DNA of 64,000 bases from Sinomonas humi (GCF_000802235.1 NZ_JTDL01000141.1:155376-219375); one strand, 5' to 3'. Shown: positions 1-8,160, numbered from the stretch's first letter. The notes: generated by a model not told the origin, from the letters alone. Numbers and translations: made by a program.

Positions 1-755
1 CCGTCTCCCTCGGTGAGGCCACTGAGCAGCTGCGCGAGCGGCATGCGATCGGCCGCGACCGGCAGGACGAGTTCGCCGCCCGCTCGCACAACCTTTCGGA
101 CAAGGCATGGAACGACGGCTTCTACGATGACCTCGTCGTACCCGTACCTGGCACGGACCTCACCCGCGACGAGGGCATCCGGCCTGGCTCGAGCGCCGAG
201 AAGCTTGCGGGCCTGCGGACGTCGTTCCGCCCCGACAATGGCGACCGCTCCGGCTCGACCACGGGCGGTACCGTGACGGCGGGCAACGCCTCACCGCTTT
301 CGGACGGCGCGTCCGCTGTGCTCCTCGGCTCCGAGGCGGCGGCCGGGACGATCGGCCTCGAGCCCATCGCCCGCATCGCGGGCCGCGGCGCCGCCGCGAA
401 CGAGCCGCAGTTCTTCGGCTTCGCCCCAGTCGAGGCCGCCAACCGCGCTCTCGCCAAGGCAGGCATCACGTGGGACCAGGTCGGCGCCGTCGAGCTCAAC
501 GAGGCGTTCGCGGCGCAGTCGCTCGCGTGCCTCGACGCGTGGAAGATCGACCCCGAGATCGTGAACCAGCACGGCGGGGCCATTGCGATGGGCCATCCTC
601 TCGGAGCGTCCGGTGGCCGCATCCTGGGGACGCTCGCGCGCAGCCTGCAGCGCAGCGGTGAGCGCTGGGGCGTCGCTGCCATCTGCATCGGGGTGGGTCA
701 GGGGCTCGCCGTGGTGCTCGAGAACGTGACTGCTGCAAAGCAGAGTGCAGAGTAA
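1..755 (+). CDS. pcaF: Thiolase, probable beta-ketoadipyl-CoA thiolase (5' truncated by window edge)
   Basis: The reading frame is open from base 3, so only the C-terminal ~250 residues of a ~400-residue thiolase are present; the N-terminal nucleophilic Cys lies outside the window. The visible part has the family's C-terminal signatures: GNASPLSDGAS, the His-containing GHPLGASGGR and the second catalytic Cys in CIGVGQG. Thiolases cleave 3-oxoacyl-CoA with CoA to acetyl-CoA and a shortened acyl-CoA. The two CoA-transferase subunits 12 nt downstream and an IclR regulator make 3-oxoadipyl-CoA (giving succinyl-CoA and acetyl-CoA) the likely substrate, in the last step of the ketoadipate pathway. 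Family assignment is firm; the substrate is inferred from neighbours. Confidence 0.85.
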   Translation, partial: VSLGEATEQLRERHAIGRDRQDEFAARSHNLSDKAWNDGFYDDLVVPVPGTDLTRDEGIRPGSSAEKLAGLRTSFRPDNGDRSGSTTGGTVTAGNASPLSDGASAVLLGSEAAAGTIGLEPIARIAGRGAAANEPQFFGFAPVEAANRALAKAGITWDQVGAVELNEAFAAQSLACLDAWKIDPEIVNQHGGAIAMGHPLGASGGRILGTLARSLQRSGERWGVAAICIGVGQGLAVVLENVTAAKQSAE

Positions 756-767
756 GGGGCCGGGCAG

Positions 768-1427
768 ATGTTGGAATTCAAGGACACCGTCGCCGAGGCC
801 GTCGCAGGGGTTCAGGACGGCTCGACGGTCATGATCGGCGGCTTCGGCAATGCCGGGCAGCCGTTCGAGCTCATCGACGCATTGCTGCAGAGCGGCGCGC
901 GTGATCTCACGGTCGTCAACAACAACGCGGGCCAGGCCGACGAGGGCCTCGCGCTCCTCATCAAGGAGGGCCGCGTCCGCAAGATGATCTGTTCGTTCCC
1001 ACGGCAGAGCGACTCGTGGCACTTCGACGCGAAGTACCGCGCGGGGGAGATCGAGCTCGAGCTCGTCCCGCAGGGCAACCTCGCGGAGCGCATCCGCGCT
1101 GCAGGGGCCGGGATTGGCGGATTCTTCACGCCGACCGGCTACGGCACCATGCTCGCGGAGGGCAAGGAGACGCGATTCCTAGACGGCAAGTGGCAGGTCT
1201 TCGAGACGCCGATCCATGCTGATGTCGCCCTCATCAAGGCGCTCAAGGCGGACGGCAAGGGCAACCTCGTGTACCGCAAGACGGCGCGGAACTTCGGCCC
1301 GATCATGGCCGCGGCCGCGAAGCAGACCATTGCGCAGGTGTCCGAGGTCGTGCCCGTCGGCGGCCTTGACCCCGAGAACGTCGTGACGCCGGGCATCTAT
1401 GTCAACACGATCGTGAAGGTGGGCTGA
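768..1427 (+). CDS. pcaI: 3-oxoadipate CoA-transferase, alpha subunit
   Basis: A 219-residue class I CoA-transferase alpha subunit. The CoA-binding glycine motif GGFGNAGQP is at about residues 24-32, and the protein has the expected length for a separate A subunit. With the beta subunit it moves CoA from succinyl-CoA to 3-oxoadipate, making the substrate for the upstream thiolase. It lies 12 nt after the thiolase and 4 nt before the beta subunit, so the three genes are one transcription unit. Family members also act on acetoacetate (ScoA); the pca assignment rests on the thiolase, IclR and pob context. Confidence 0.85.
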   Translation: MLEFKDTVAEAVAGVQDGSTVMIGGFGNAGQPFELIDALLQSGARDLTVVNNNAGQADEGLALLIKEGRVRKMICSFPRQSDSWHFDAKYRAGEIELELVPQGNLAERIRAAGAGIGGFFTPTGYGTMLAEGKETRFLDGKWQVFETPIHADVALIKALKADGKGNLVYRKTARNFGPIMAAAAKQTIAQVSEVVPVGGLDPENVVTPGIYVNTIVKVG

Positions 1428-1431
1428 GAGC

Positions 1432-2136
1432 ATGAGTGAGATTTCGACGTCGTCCGCGACTCAGGACGCGGCCAACTACGGCGGCACGCCCAAGAGCAGC
1501 GACACCCCGCTCGGCCGCGACGACCTCGCTCGACTGGTGGCGCGGGACATCGCTCCGGGCTCGTTCGTGAACCTCGGCATCGGCCAGCCGACTCTCGTCT
1601 CGAACTACCTGACCGCCGAGCAGAACATCACGCTCCACACGGAGAACGGGATGCTGGGCATGGGGCCGGAGGCCAAGGGCGCGGAGATCGACCCGGACCT
1701 CATCAACGCCGGCAAGATCCCCGTTACCGAGCTGCCGGGGGCGAGCTACTTCCACCACGCAGATTCGTTCGCGATGATGCGCGGGGGCCACCTCGACGTG
1801 TGTGTGCTCGGCGCGTTCCAGGTCTCCGCGAAGGGAGACCTCGCGAACTGGCACACTGGTGCGCCCGACGCGATCCCCGCCGTCGGGGGAGCGATGGACC
1901 TCGCGACCGGTGCGAAGGACGTCTACGTCATGATGACGCTGCTCAGCAAGGACGGGAAGTCCAAGCTCGTCCCCGAGTGCACATACCCGATCACGGGCGT
2001 GGGTTGCGTGACGAGGGTGTACACGGACAAGGCGGTCTTCCTCATCACGGACGACGGCGTGCGCGTGCGGGAGACGTTCGGCATCACCTTCGAGGAGCTC
2101 GAGCAGCTCGTGGACGTCCCACTGCTCGCTGGCTGA
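1432..2136 (+). CDS. pcaJ: 3-oxoadipate CoA-transferase, beta subunit
   Basis: A 234-residue class I CoA-transferase beta subunit. The motif TENGMLGMGP near residue 65 contains the glutamate that forms the covalent glutamyl-CoA thioester in this family. GIGQPTLVSNYL near residue 44 is also typical. An N-terminal extension of about 25 polar residues precedes the domain. It starts 4 nt after the alpha subunit stop, as expected for an obligate heteromer. It is the last gene of the catabolic unit; a long inverted repeat lies between it and the next gene. Confidence 0.87.
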   Translation: MSEISTSSATQDAANYGGTPKSSDTPLGRDDLARLVARDIAPGSFVNLGIGQPTLVSNYLTAEQNITLHTENGMLGMGPEAKGAEIDPDLINAGKIPVTELPGASYFHHADSFAMMRGGHLDVCVLGAFQVSAKGDLANWHTGAPDAIPAVGGAMDLATGAKDVYVMMTLLSKDGKSKLVPECTYPITGVGCVTRVYTDKAVFLITDDGVRVRETFGITFEELEQLVDVPLLAG

Positions 2137-2156
2137 GAACGTAGTGTTGCGATGAC

Positions 2157-2212
2157 CGTCCCTTGGAGGCATGTTCGGTGCTCACGAAGAACGGTTATGC
2201 CTTCGAGGGACG
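2157..2212. promoter_or_regulatory. Inverted repeat between pcaJ and the IclR gene
   Basis: Arms at 2157-2172 and 2197-2212 match in 14 of 16 positions (CGTCCCTTGGAGGCAT against the reverse complement of the right arm) around a 24-nt loop. It begins 21 nt after the pcaJ stop and ends about 64 nt before the IclR start, so it could be the pcaJ terminator or an IclR-type operator. There is no T-run after it, which slightly favours an operator. Confidence 0.45.
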
Positions 2213-2275
2213 ACTGTGCTGGTGTGCGGCTGCTCGTGTTGGTGAGGGACATCGGAGACGCGGAAGGGTGGAACG

Positions 2276-3076
2276 GTGATGGGTGAGGCGGCGTCAGCGC
2301 CCGGCGACCAGTTCGTGCAGTCCCTTGCGCGTGGACTCGCCGTCGTCCGCGCGTTCGACGCTGAGCATCAGGAGATGACGCTCTCCGAAGTCGCCGCCCG
2401 CACCGACCTGACCCGCGCGACGGCGCGACGATTCCTGCACACGCTCGTGGAGCTCGGGTACATGCGCACCGATGGGCGCCTCTTCGCGCTCACCCCCCTC
2501 GTGCTGCAGCTCGGGTACGCGTACCTCTCGGGGCAGCGGCTGCCCGAACTCGCGCAGCCGTTCCTCGAGGACCTCTCGCACCGCGAGGGCGAATCCACGT
2601 CGATGGCCATCCTCGATGGGACGGACATCGTGTACCTCGCACGGATCCACACGCGGCGCATCATCTCCGTCGGGATCTCACCCGGAACCCGATTCCCGGC
2701 GCACGCCACGTCGATGGGACGCGTCCTGCTCGCGGCCCTCTCGCCCGGCGACCTCGAAGCGTACTTCGCCACCGCTCGCCTCGAGCCGCTCACGCCCCGC
2801 ACCCTCACGTCGCGTGAGGCGATCGAAGCGGAGCTGACGCGGGTACGGGCGCAGGGATACGCCGTCGTCGACCAGGAGCTCGAGGTGGGCCTGCGCTCGC
2901 TGGCCGTCCCCCTGCAAGGTGCGGACGGTCGCACGCTCGCAGCGATCAACCTCGCCCTGTCCGCGCGGCTCGAGGGAGCCGAGGACAGGGACGCGGACGT
3001 ACAGCGCCTCGTGCCGGAGCTGCGAAAGACGGCGGCTGGAATCGCGGACGCCGCACGCGCCGCAGGGGTGGGCTAA
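2276..3076 (+). CDS. pcaR: IclR-family transcriptional regulator (probable pca regulator)
   Basis: A 266-residue IclR protein with an N-terminal winged helix-turn-helix (about residues 15-70; MTLSEVAARTDLTRATARRF) and the C-terminal ligand domain including PGTRFPAHATSMGRVLLA. IclR regulators of this length commonly control protocatechuate and ketoadipate genes (PcaR, PcaU, PobR types) and bind the aromatic or ketoadipate inducer. It lies on the same strand as pcaIJ with a 139-nt gap containing a long inverted repeat. GTG at 2276 or ATG at 2279 could be the start; both are consecutive in frame. Confidence 0.85.
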   Translation: MMGEAASAPGDQFVQSLARGLAVVRAFDAEHQEMTLSEVAARTDLTRATARRFLHTLVELGYMRTDGRLFALTPLVLQLGYAYLSGQRLPELAQPFLEDLSHREGESTSMAILDGTDIVYLARIHTRRIISVGISPGTRFPAHATSMGRVLLAALSPGDLEAYFATARLEPLTPRTLTSREAIEAELTRVRAQGYAVVDQELEVGLRSLAVPLQGADGRTLAAINLALSARLEGAEDRDADVQRLVPELRKTAAGIADAARAAGVG

Positions 3077-3120
3077 AGCCCTAGCCCGCTCCGTCGGCTC
3101 TTCCCTTCTCGCCTCCCAGA

Positions 3121-3170
3121 ATTGTTGGATTAACCCGGGTTGGATCCCCGACCCATCGGAAGCCAACAAT
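3121..3170. promoter_or_regulatory. Inverted repeat upstream of the aldehyde dehydrogenase
   Basis: ATTGTTGG at 3121-3128 is repeated as its exact complement CCAACAAT at 3163-3170, 20 nt before the GTG start. The 34-nt interior holds CCCGGGTTGGATCC. Its position fits an operator for the preceding IclR regulator, but the two genes are on one strand and no second copy was found in this window. Confidence 0.4.
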
Positions 3171-3189
3171 CCCGGGCAGGAGGAACACC

Positions 3190-4647
3190 GTGGCTCTTCT
3201 CGACGCAGCAATCTGGGGCGGCAGGATCAACGTCGGCGGCTGGGTCGAGTCGACGGGCGGCGTCTCCGACATCGTCGAGCCAGCGACAGGGCAGGTTCTC
3301 GGCACCGCTGGAATCGCGAACCGAGAAGACGTCCTGAGCGCAGCGGCGTTGGCTGCTGATTCGCAAGCTGGCTGGGCGGCCGCGAAGCCCGAGGAACGCG
3401 CCGCCGTCCTGCGCCGCGCGGGGCAGCTGTGGGAAGAGCACGGCGCCGAGATCCAGAACTGGATAGTCCGTGAGGCCGGCAGCATCCCGCCCAAGGCCGC
3501 CCTCGAGACGCACCTCGCAGCAAATGAATGCTATGAGGCCGCCGCCCTGCCCTCCCACCCGCACGGTGAGGTGCTTCCTTCGGACGAGAACCGGTGGTCC
3601 TTCGCACGGCGCCGTCCGGCCGGCGTCGTCGGTGTGATCGCTCCGTTCAACTTCCCGCTGGTCCTCGCAATCCGCTCGGTCGCCCCCGCCCTCGCACTCG
3701 GCAACGCGGTCCTCCTCAAGCCCGATCCTCGTACAGCCGTCAGCGGCGGCGTGGCCCTCATGCGGATCTTCGAGGAGGCTGGGCTGCCCGCCGGGGTGCT
3801 CTCGCTCCTTCCTGGAGACGCTCCCGTCGGGGCCGCGGTCGTCGAAGCACCCGAGGTCGCTACCATCTCCTTCACCGGATCGACCGAAGCCGGCCGCAAG
3901 GTTGGTGCCCTCGGCGCGCGACTGCTCAAGCGGGTCCACCTCGAACTCGGCGGCAACAGCGCGCTCATCGTCCTCCCCGGCGCCGACCTGACGAAGGCGG
4001 CATCGGCTGGAGCCTTCGGTTCCTTCATGCATCAGGGCCAGATCTGCATGACCACCGGGCGGCACTTCGTGCACGAGTCCCTGTACGACGACTACGTCGC
4101 CGAACTCTCGGCCAAGGCCGACAACCTGCCCGTCGGCGACCCGACGGCCGCAGAAGTGGCGCTCGGGCCGGTGATCGACGAACGGCAGCGCGACAAGATC
4201 GACGGCATCGTGCAGGAGGCCGTGGTTCAGGGCGGCAGGCTGACGGCGGGCGGTACCTACGAGGACCTGTTCTACCGGCCGACCGTCCTCGCCGACCTCG
4301 CGCTCGACAACCCCGCGTTCGTCGAGGAGATCTTCGGGCCGGTCGCACCCGTTACGAGGTTCTCCTCGGTCGACGAGGTGGTTGGGATGGTGAACGCGAA
4401 CGAGTACGGCCTGTCCGTGGGGATCATCGGCGACCTCGGGATGGCCATGAAGATCGCCGACCGGGTTCGCTCGGGCAAGGTGCACATCAACGAGCAGACG
4501 GTTTCGGACGAGGCCAATGCGCCGTTCGGAGGTGTCGGCGTCTCGGGCACAGGCTCGCGCTTCGGCGGGGCAGCGGCCAATATCGAGGCCTTCACGGAGG
4601 TCCAATGGCTCACGATGCGGCCGGACGTTCCGCAATACCCGTTCTGA
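3190..4647 (+). CDS. NAD(P)-dependent aldehyde dehydrogenase, benzaldehyde/vanillin type
   Basis: A 485-residue aldehyde dehydrogenase. The catalytic pair is present: Glu252 in LELGGN and Cys286 in GQICMTTGRH. The GQICM context and the FMHQGQICMTTGRHFVHE stretch resemble benzaldehyde, salicylaldehyde and vanillin dehydrogenases more than betaine-aldehyde enzymes. It would oxidise an aromatic aldehyde to the acid that feeds the ketoadipate pathway encoded around it. Start is GTG 3190 with GGAGGAA 6 nt upstream. The final codons sit in a small CCGTTCTGA repeat that supplies extra stops. Confidence 0.85.
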   Translation: MALLDAAIWGGRINVGGWVESTGGVSDIVEPATGQVLGTAGIANREDVLSAAALAADSQAGWAAAKPEERAAVLRRAGQLWEEHGAEIQNWIVREAGSIPPKAALETHLAANECYEAAALPSHPHGEVLPSDENRWSFARRRPAGVVGVIAPFNFPLVLAIRSVAPALALGNAVLLKPDPRTAVSGGVALMRIFEEAGLPAGVLSLLPGDAPVGAAVVEAPEVATISFTGSTEAGRKVGALGARLLKRVHLELGGNSALIVLPGADLTKAASAGAFGSFMHQGQICMTTGRHFVHESLYDDYVAELSAKADNLPVGDPTAAEVALGPVIDERQRDKIDGIVQEAVVQGGRLTAGGTYEDLFYRPTVLADLALDNPAFVEEIFGPVAPVTRFSSVDEVVGMVNANEYGLSVGIIGDLGMAMKIADRVRSGKVHINEQTVSDEANAPFGGVGVSGTGSRFGGAAANIEAFTEVQWLTMRPDVPQYPF

Positions 4648-4668
4648 ACCCGTTCTGAGCCGTTCTGA
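4639..4668 (+). repeat. Triplicated CCGTTCTGA at the aldehyde dehydrogenase stop
   Basis: The nine bases CCGTTCTGA, whose last three are the stop codon, occur at 4639, 4650 and 4660. The third TGA is in the same frame as the first, so a readthrough product would end seven codons later. It looks like local slippage duplication. Confidence 0.6.
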
Positions 4669-4698
4669 CCCGCCCGACGCGGGGTGCCTGGCGCCGAG

Positions 4699-4800
4699 CC
4701 GCGCGTTCCAGCCCACTTCTGTTCGCCGAGGGGCCGGACACGCCGACGTTTTCGCCGCGACACGGCCTCGGCGCGGGCAGAAATGGGCTGGAGCGCGGCG
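4699..4800. repeat. ~102-bp palindromic intergenic element, copy 1
   Basis: The ends 4699-4721 and 4778-4800 are imperfect inverted repeats built on GCGCGTTCCAGCCCACTTCTG, and a second nested pair CGCCGAGG/CCTCGGCG sits at 4724-4731 and 4766-4773. The whole stretch can fold as one long hairpin. The same end sequence and an internal GACACGCCG block recur at 26948-27050. It lies between the convergent aldehyde dehydrogenase and a hypothetical gene. It may be a REP/MITE-like element or serve as a bidirectional terminator. Confidence 0.6.
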
Positions 4801-4847
4801 TAGGGCCGCGGCGCGGGGCTCGGGCTGGAGCGCGCGGGCGGCCCGGA

Positions 4848-5378
4848 TCAGGCGAGGCGCAAGAAGGCGTCGAGGATCCGGAACGCGCTCTCGGCGCGCC
4901 GCAGGGGGTTGGGCCACTCCTGGAGCCTGTCGAGCAAGGTGCCGTTGTGGCTGAGCCGCCGGCGTGCACGGCCGAGCGCTGAGCGGGCGATGGCGACATC
5001 GCCCGGGTGGCGCAGGATCGGCTGCGTCAGGCCCTGCATCGAGCGGAGCCCGACGGCCAGGGCGTTCGCTTCCTTCTGGCGCCCGGCCGCTCGGTGCTGG
5101 CGGAGTTCGTCCGCGAACTCGTCCCACACTTTGCCCGCGGCGATGCGGGCTACTTCGGTTCGGGCTTCGCTGTCGCTGAGCCCTTGGCCGACGAGCACGA
5201 GCCGGAGCCTCTCCCAGCGGGAGACGAGGTCCTCATCGACCGGCGGCTGCGGAGGAACCTTTTGAGATGGCTGGTGATTCGAGGGGTGGGCCCGAAGGGA
5301 ACGCGAACGGGAGGTTTCGGCTTCGGAGGGCAGGGCGTGAAGTCGGGGACGAACAGTGGCGGGGGTGTCGGCGAACAT
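4848..5378 (-). CDS. Hypothetical protein, 176 residues
   Basis: I do not recognise this protein. The start ATG at 5378 is chosen because GGAAAGGA lies about 7 nt upstream; the open frame extends further but the upstream part reads like non-coding. The first ~45 residues are polar and low complexity (PPQPPVDED), followed by three predicted helices rich in Arg, Leu and Ala (KVWDEFADELRQHRAA; ALAVGLRSMQG; PLRRAESAFRILDAFLRLA). No signal peptide or membrane segment. It is transcribed away from the DosR-like regulator, with two DosR-box-like palindromes in the shared upstream region, which could make it a target. Confidence 0.55.
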   Translation of the reverse strand: MFADTPATVRPRLHALPSEAETSRSRSLRAHPSNHQPSQKVPPQPPVDEDLVSRWERLRLVLVGQGLSDSEARTEVARIAAGKVWDEFADELRQHRAAGRQKEANALAVGLRSMQGLTQPILRHPGDVAIARSALGRARRRLSHNGTLLDRLQEWPNPLRRAESAFRILDAFLRLA

Positions 5379-5559
5379 GCCGTTTCCTTTCCACGGCCGC
5401 GCCACCGTCATTGGGGCGGGCCAAAATACATCGAACTCTGTCCGCGGGAACCGCTGCCTGATCCCCAGCTGAGGGCGGACGGCGCATCCTTCGGCCTCGC
5501 ACTCTGAGGACCCTTGGGACAGCACCTCCATCAGGATCCCAGATGTGAGGTCGGCCACT

Positions 5560-5579
5560 ATAGGGCTAAAAGTCCCTAT
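5560..5579. promoter_or_regulatory. DosR/DevR-box-like palindrome
   Basis: ATAGGGCTAAAAGTCCCTAT is a near-perfect 20-bp palindrome. It resembles the mycobacterial DosR consensus core GGGACT-WW-AGTCCC as I recall it, with one base missing from the left half. It lies 197 nt before a DosR-like regulator gene, consistent with autoregulation. Confidence 0.5.
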
Positions 5580-5647
5580 TCCGCCTGATTGAGGTGAATA
5601 TCGGGCGAGTCGCGACGAACTGGACCCGCGCGTACGACGCAGACCAC

Positions 5648-5663
5648 TGACTTTGGTCCCTAG
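5648..5663. promoter_or_regulatory. Second, weaker DosR-box-like site
   Basis: CTGACTTTGGTCCCTA contains GACTTTGGTCCC, close to the DosR core (GGACTTTNGTCCC). It is 88 bp from the first site, about eight helical turns, on the way to the response regulator start. Confidence 0.4.
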
Positions 5664-5775
5664 CCTTCCGGCCTCGCTCGATCCCAGACTGGGAACTTGC
5701 TGCTCGGTGAAGGGCTTGTCTCTCGCCGGGCGTCGCGCGTGGGGGCGTCGCGGATCAAGGGGAGTTATCGAAGCG

Positions 5776-6459
5776 ATGGGAGACGGTCTCGGCATGACAA
5801 CAACCGCAGTGGAAGGCACCCGGGTCGACGCGATCCGGGTGTTCATCCTGGATGATCACGAGCTCGTGCGTCAGGGCCTTCGTGACCTGCTCGAGCATGA
5901 GGGGATGGACATCGTCGGGGAGAGCGATTCTGCCCATGAAGCGGGGCGCCGGATCCCGGCTCTGAAGCCTGATGTCGCCGTGCTGGACGGGCGGCTGTCC
6001 GATGGCACTGGGATCGAGGTCTGCCGGGAGGTGCGCTCTGTGGATCCACGGATCCGCTGCCTCATCCTCACGAGCTACGACGACGACCAAGCCCTCCGTG
6101 CTGCGATCCTGGCCGGCGCCTCGGGCTATATCCTCAAGCAGATCCGCAACCACGATCTCGCCAACGCGATTCGGCGAGCGGCCAAGGGCGAATCCCTCTT
6201 CGACCCGATCCTGCGCGATGCCGCGCTCAAGGGGATGGTGGCAGGCGCCATGTCCGACCCGCGTCTGGACGTTCTGAGCCCTCAGGAGCGCCGAGTCCTT
6301 GAGCTCATCGGCCACGGGCTGACGAATCGTCAGATCGGCGAGGAGCTTCGGCTCGCGGAGAAGACGGTCAAGAACTACGTCTCGTCGATGCTAGCCAAGC
6401 TGGGCTTCGAGCGCCGGACGCAGGCCGCCCTCTACCTCGCCCAGACCGGACAGGCATAA
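5776..6459 (+). CDS. NarL/LuxR-family response regulator, DosR/DevR-like
   Basis: A 227-residue response regulator. Receiver domain at about residues 19-135 has the acidic pair DD26-27, phospho-acceptor Asp71 in VAVLDGRLSDG and conserved Lys121 in GYILKQ. The C-terminal LuxR helix-turn-helix (about 160-220) reads LTNRQI..LAEKTVKNYVS..LAKLGFERRTQA, very close to mycobacterial DosR/DevR. It is expected to control genes for low-oxygen or dormancy survival. Start ATG 5776 is preceded by AGGGGAG; ATG 5794 is an alternative. It is convergent with, and presumably phosphorylated by, the adjacent histidine kinase, whose stop is 6 nt away. Confidence 0.85.
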   Translation: MGDGLGMTTTAVEGTRVDAIRVFILDDHELVRQGLRDLLEHEGMDIVGESDSAHEAGRRIPALKPDVAVLDGRLSDGTGIEVCREVRSVDPRIRCLILTSYDDDQALRAAILAGASGYILKQIRNHDLANAIRRAAKGESLFDPILRDAALKGMVAGAMSDPRLDVLSPQERRVLELIGHGLTNRQIGEELRLAEKTVKNYVSSMLAKLGFERRTQAALYLAQTGQA

Positions 6460-6465
6460 GCCGAA

Positions 6466-8160
6466 CTACTCCGGGAGCGGGACTCGCCAGGTAATCTTCG
6501 TGCCCTCGCCGGGCGTGCTCTCGAAAACGCTCGTCCCTCCGAGGGAAGCGGCCCGCTGTTCCATGTTCGCAAGGCCGCTCAGACGCTTGGGGTCCGAGAA
6601 TCCCCGCCCGTCGTCCTCGATGACCACCTCGAGCAGTCCGTCCTCGCGCGCAACCGAGACGCTCACTCCACGAGCCCCCGAATGCCGCACCGCATTGCTC
6701 ACAGCTTCGGAGACGACGGCGAGGAGCTGGCGGGCTATCGACGCGGGGACCTCGTCGATGCGGCCGGCTACGCTGATCCGCGGCCGGATCGGCGAGTTCA
6801 GGAGGCCCTCCCGGACGGTGTTCAAGAGGGTCCGGGAGAAGGATTCGTCCTCGTCTTCCTCTGCTCGCAGGGAGTAGATGGTGTTCCGCAACTCCCGGAT
6901 CGTCTCGTCCAGTTCCTCGGTGACCTTGGTGATGCGGGCCTCCGCGGTGGGGTCGGTCGTGAAGCGCCGCAGATTCTGGACGCTGAGCCCGGCGGCGAAG
7001 AGCCTCTGGATCACTAGGTCGTGAAGATCCTGAGCGATCCGGTCGCGATCGACTGAGAGCAGCGCGTGCTCGCGCTGGCGGTTGGCGCGGTTGAGATCCA
7101 GGGCGAGCCCGACGTGGGAGCCGAACACCGCCGAGGAATCGAGGTCCGACGGCGGGTAGGGGCCGGTGCCCTCGCCCCGGGCCAAGATGAGGAGCCGGTT
7201 CCCGATGCCGCTGTGGCCCAGTGGAACGGCGAGGATCTCGCCGAGCTTCTCCGCGCATACTGGCCCGAAGATCTCCTCGGCGTCACTGATGATGACCGGC
7301 TTGCCCAGTTCGTCCACCTTCTGGAGGGCCGGTGAGAAGGGAATGTCCTCCCCAGCGACCAAGGCCAGGGCGCCGACGGCGGTGCGCACCTCAAGGCGCT
7401 CGTCACCGGGGCGGGCGATGACTGCGAGCACGGAGTCACTGGCGTGGAGGGCGCGTTCGGCGACGAGGTCAAGGTCGGCTGATGCATCGAGGTCGGCCGT
7501 CATGTCGGCGCCGGAGACAGCCCCGCCCGGGGCGATCAGAGTCGTGCTCGCCACCATGCTCGCCTCGAGCCAGCGCTGGCGTCGTCGGCTGTCGTCATAG
7601 AGCCGCGCGTTCTGGATGGCGACGCCGGCCGCCGCCGCGAAGGCCGCTGCGAGCTCTTCGTCTTCGATCGAGAACTCTTCCCCGTTTTCCTTCTCGGTCA
7701 GGTAGAGATTGCCGAAGACGCTGTCCCGCACCTTGATGGGGACCTCGAGAAGCGTGTGCAGCGGCGGGTCGTCTGCGGGGAACGCGGCCGAGACCGAAAG
7801 GTCGCGGAGGTCGTGGAGCCGCACCGGCCGCGGGTCGCGGAGGAGCTCGCCGAGGGCGCCCTGGCCAGAGGTCAGCTCGCGGAGAAGTTGCGCAGTTTCC
7901 TCGTCGGTTCCAGCCGTGACGAAGTGGCTGAGCGTGTGGCCTTCGGCGATGACTCCCAAGGCCCCGTACCGGGCGCCTACGAGGACACGGGCGGATTCCA
8001 CGACGCGCTCGAGAACGGGCTGGAGTGCCAGATCCTCAGCGATCGATACGACCGCGGAGAGCAGGCCATTCATGTGCTCCTGCAAGCGCATGAGCTCCTC
8101 GGCGCGAGAAACGAACTCGCGGAGCAGGCCCTGAAGTCGACGAGGAAGACGGTCCGGCAT
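6466..8160 (-). CDS. GAF-domain sensor histidine kinase, DosS/DevS-like
   Basis: A 564-residue soluble kinase: GAF domain 1 at about 63-185 (LVGARYGALGVIAEG..FGNLYLTEK), GAF 2 at about 228-358, HisKA_3 with phospho-acceptor His380 in RIAQDLHDLVIQRLF, and a HATPase domain (EAVSNAVRHSGA; DDGRGF). Domain order and sequence match mycobacterial DosS/DosT. Where I recall the heme-ligating His of DosS GAF-A (an HHPPM-like motif), this protein has ADDPPLH with Asp130-Asp131, so heme binding is doubtful. GGAGG precedes the ATG by 8 nt. It is convergent with the response regulator rather than in an operon with it. Confidence 0.87.
   Translation of the reverse strand: MPDRLPRRLQGLLREFVSRAEELMRLQEHMNGLLSAVVSIAEDLALQPVLERVVESARVLVGARYGALGVIAEGHTLSHFVTAGTDEETAQLLRELTSGQGALGELLRDPRPVRLHDLRDLSVSAAFPADDPPLHTLLEVPIKVRDSVFGNLYLTEKENGEEFSIEDEELAAAFAAAAGVAIQNARLYDDSRRRQRWLEASMVASTTLIAPGGAVSGADMTADLDASADLDLVAERALHASDSVLAVIARPGDERLEVRTAVGALALVAGEDIPFSPALQKVDELGKPVIISDAEEIFGPVCAEKLGEILAVPLGHSGIGNRLLILARGEGTGPYPPSDLDSSAVFGSHVGLALDLNRANRQREHALLSVDRDRIAQDLHDLVIQRLFAAGLSVQNLRRFTTDPTAEARITKVTEELDETIRELRNTIYSLRAEEDEDESFSRTLLNTVREGLLNSPIRPRISVAGRIDEVPASIARQLLAVVSEAVSNAVRHSGARGVSVSVAREDGLLEVVIEDDGRGFSDPKRLSGLANMEQRAASLGGTSVFESTPGEGTKITWRVPLPE

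Larger units (their letters stand above)
5379..5775. other. Divergent intergenic region between hypothetical gene and response regulator
   Basis: No convincing gene is seen in these 397 bases. The region carries the Shine-Dalgarno of the minus-strand gene at its left end, two palindromes resembling DosR boxes at 5560-5579 and 5648-5663, and an AGGGGAG ribosome-binding site at its right end. Confidence 0.6.

Noticed and set aside
3130..5127. 665-codon minus-strand ORF opposite the aldehyde dehydrogenase
   Set aside because: The product is Arg/Pro/Gly-rich with no domains and lies antisense to a well-conserved gene; similar long antisense frames at 9036-10745, 18603-19778 and 25174-27063 were rejected for the same reason.
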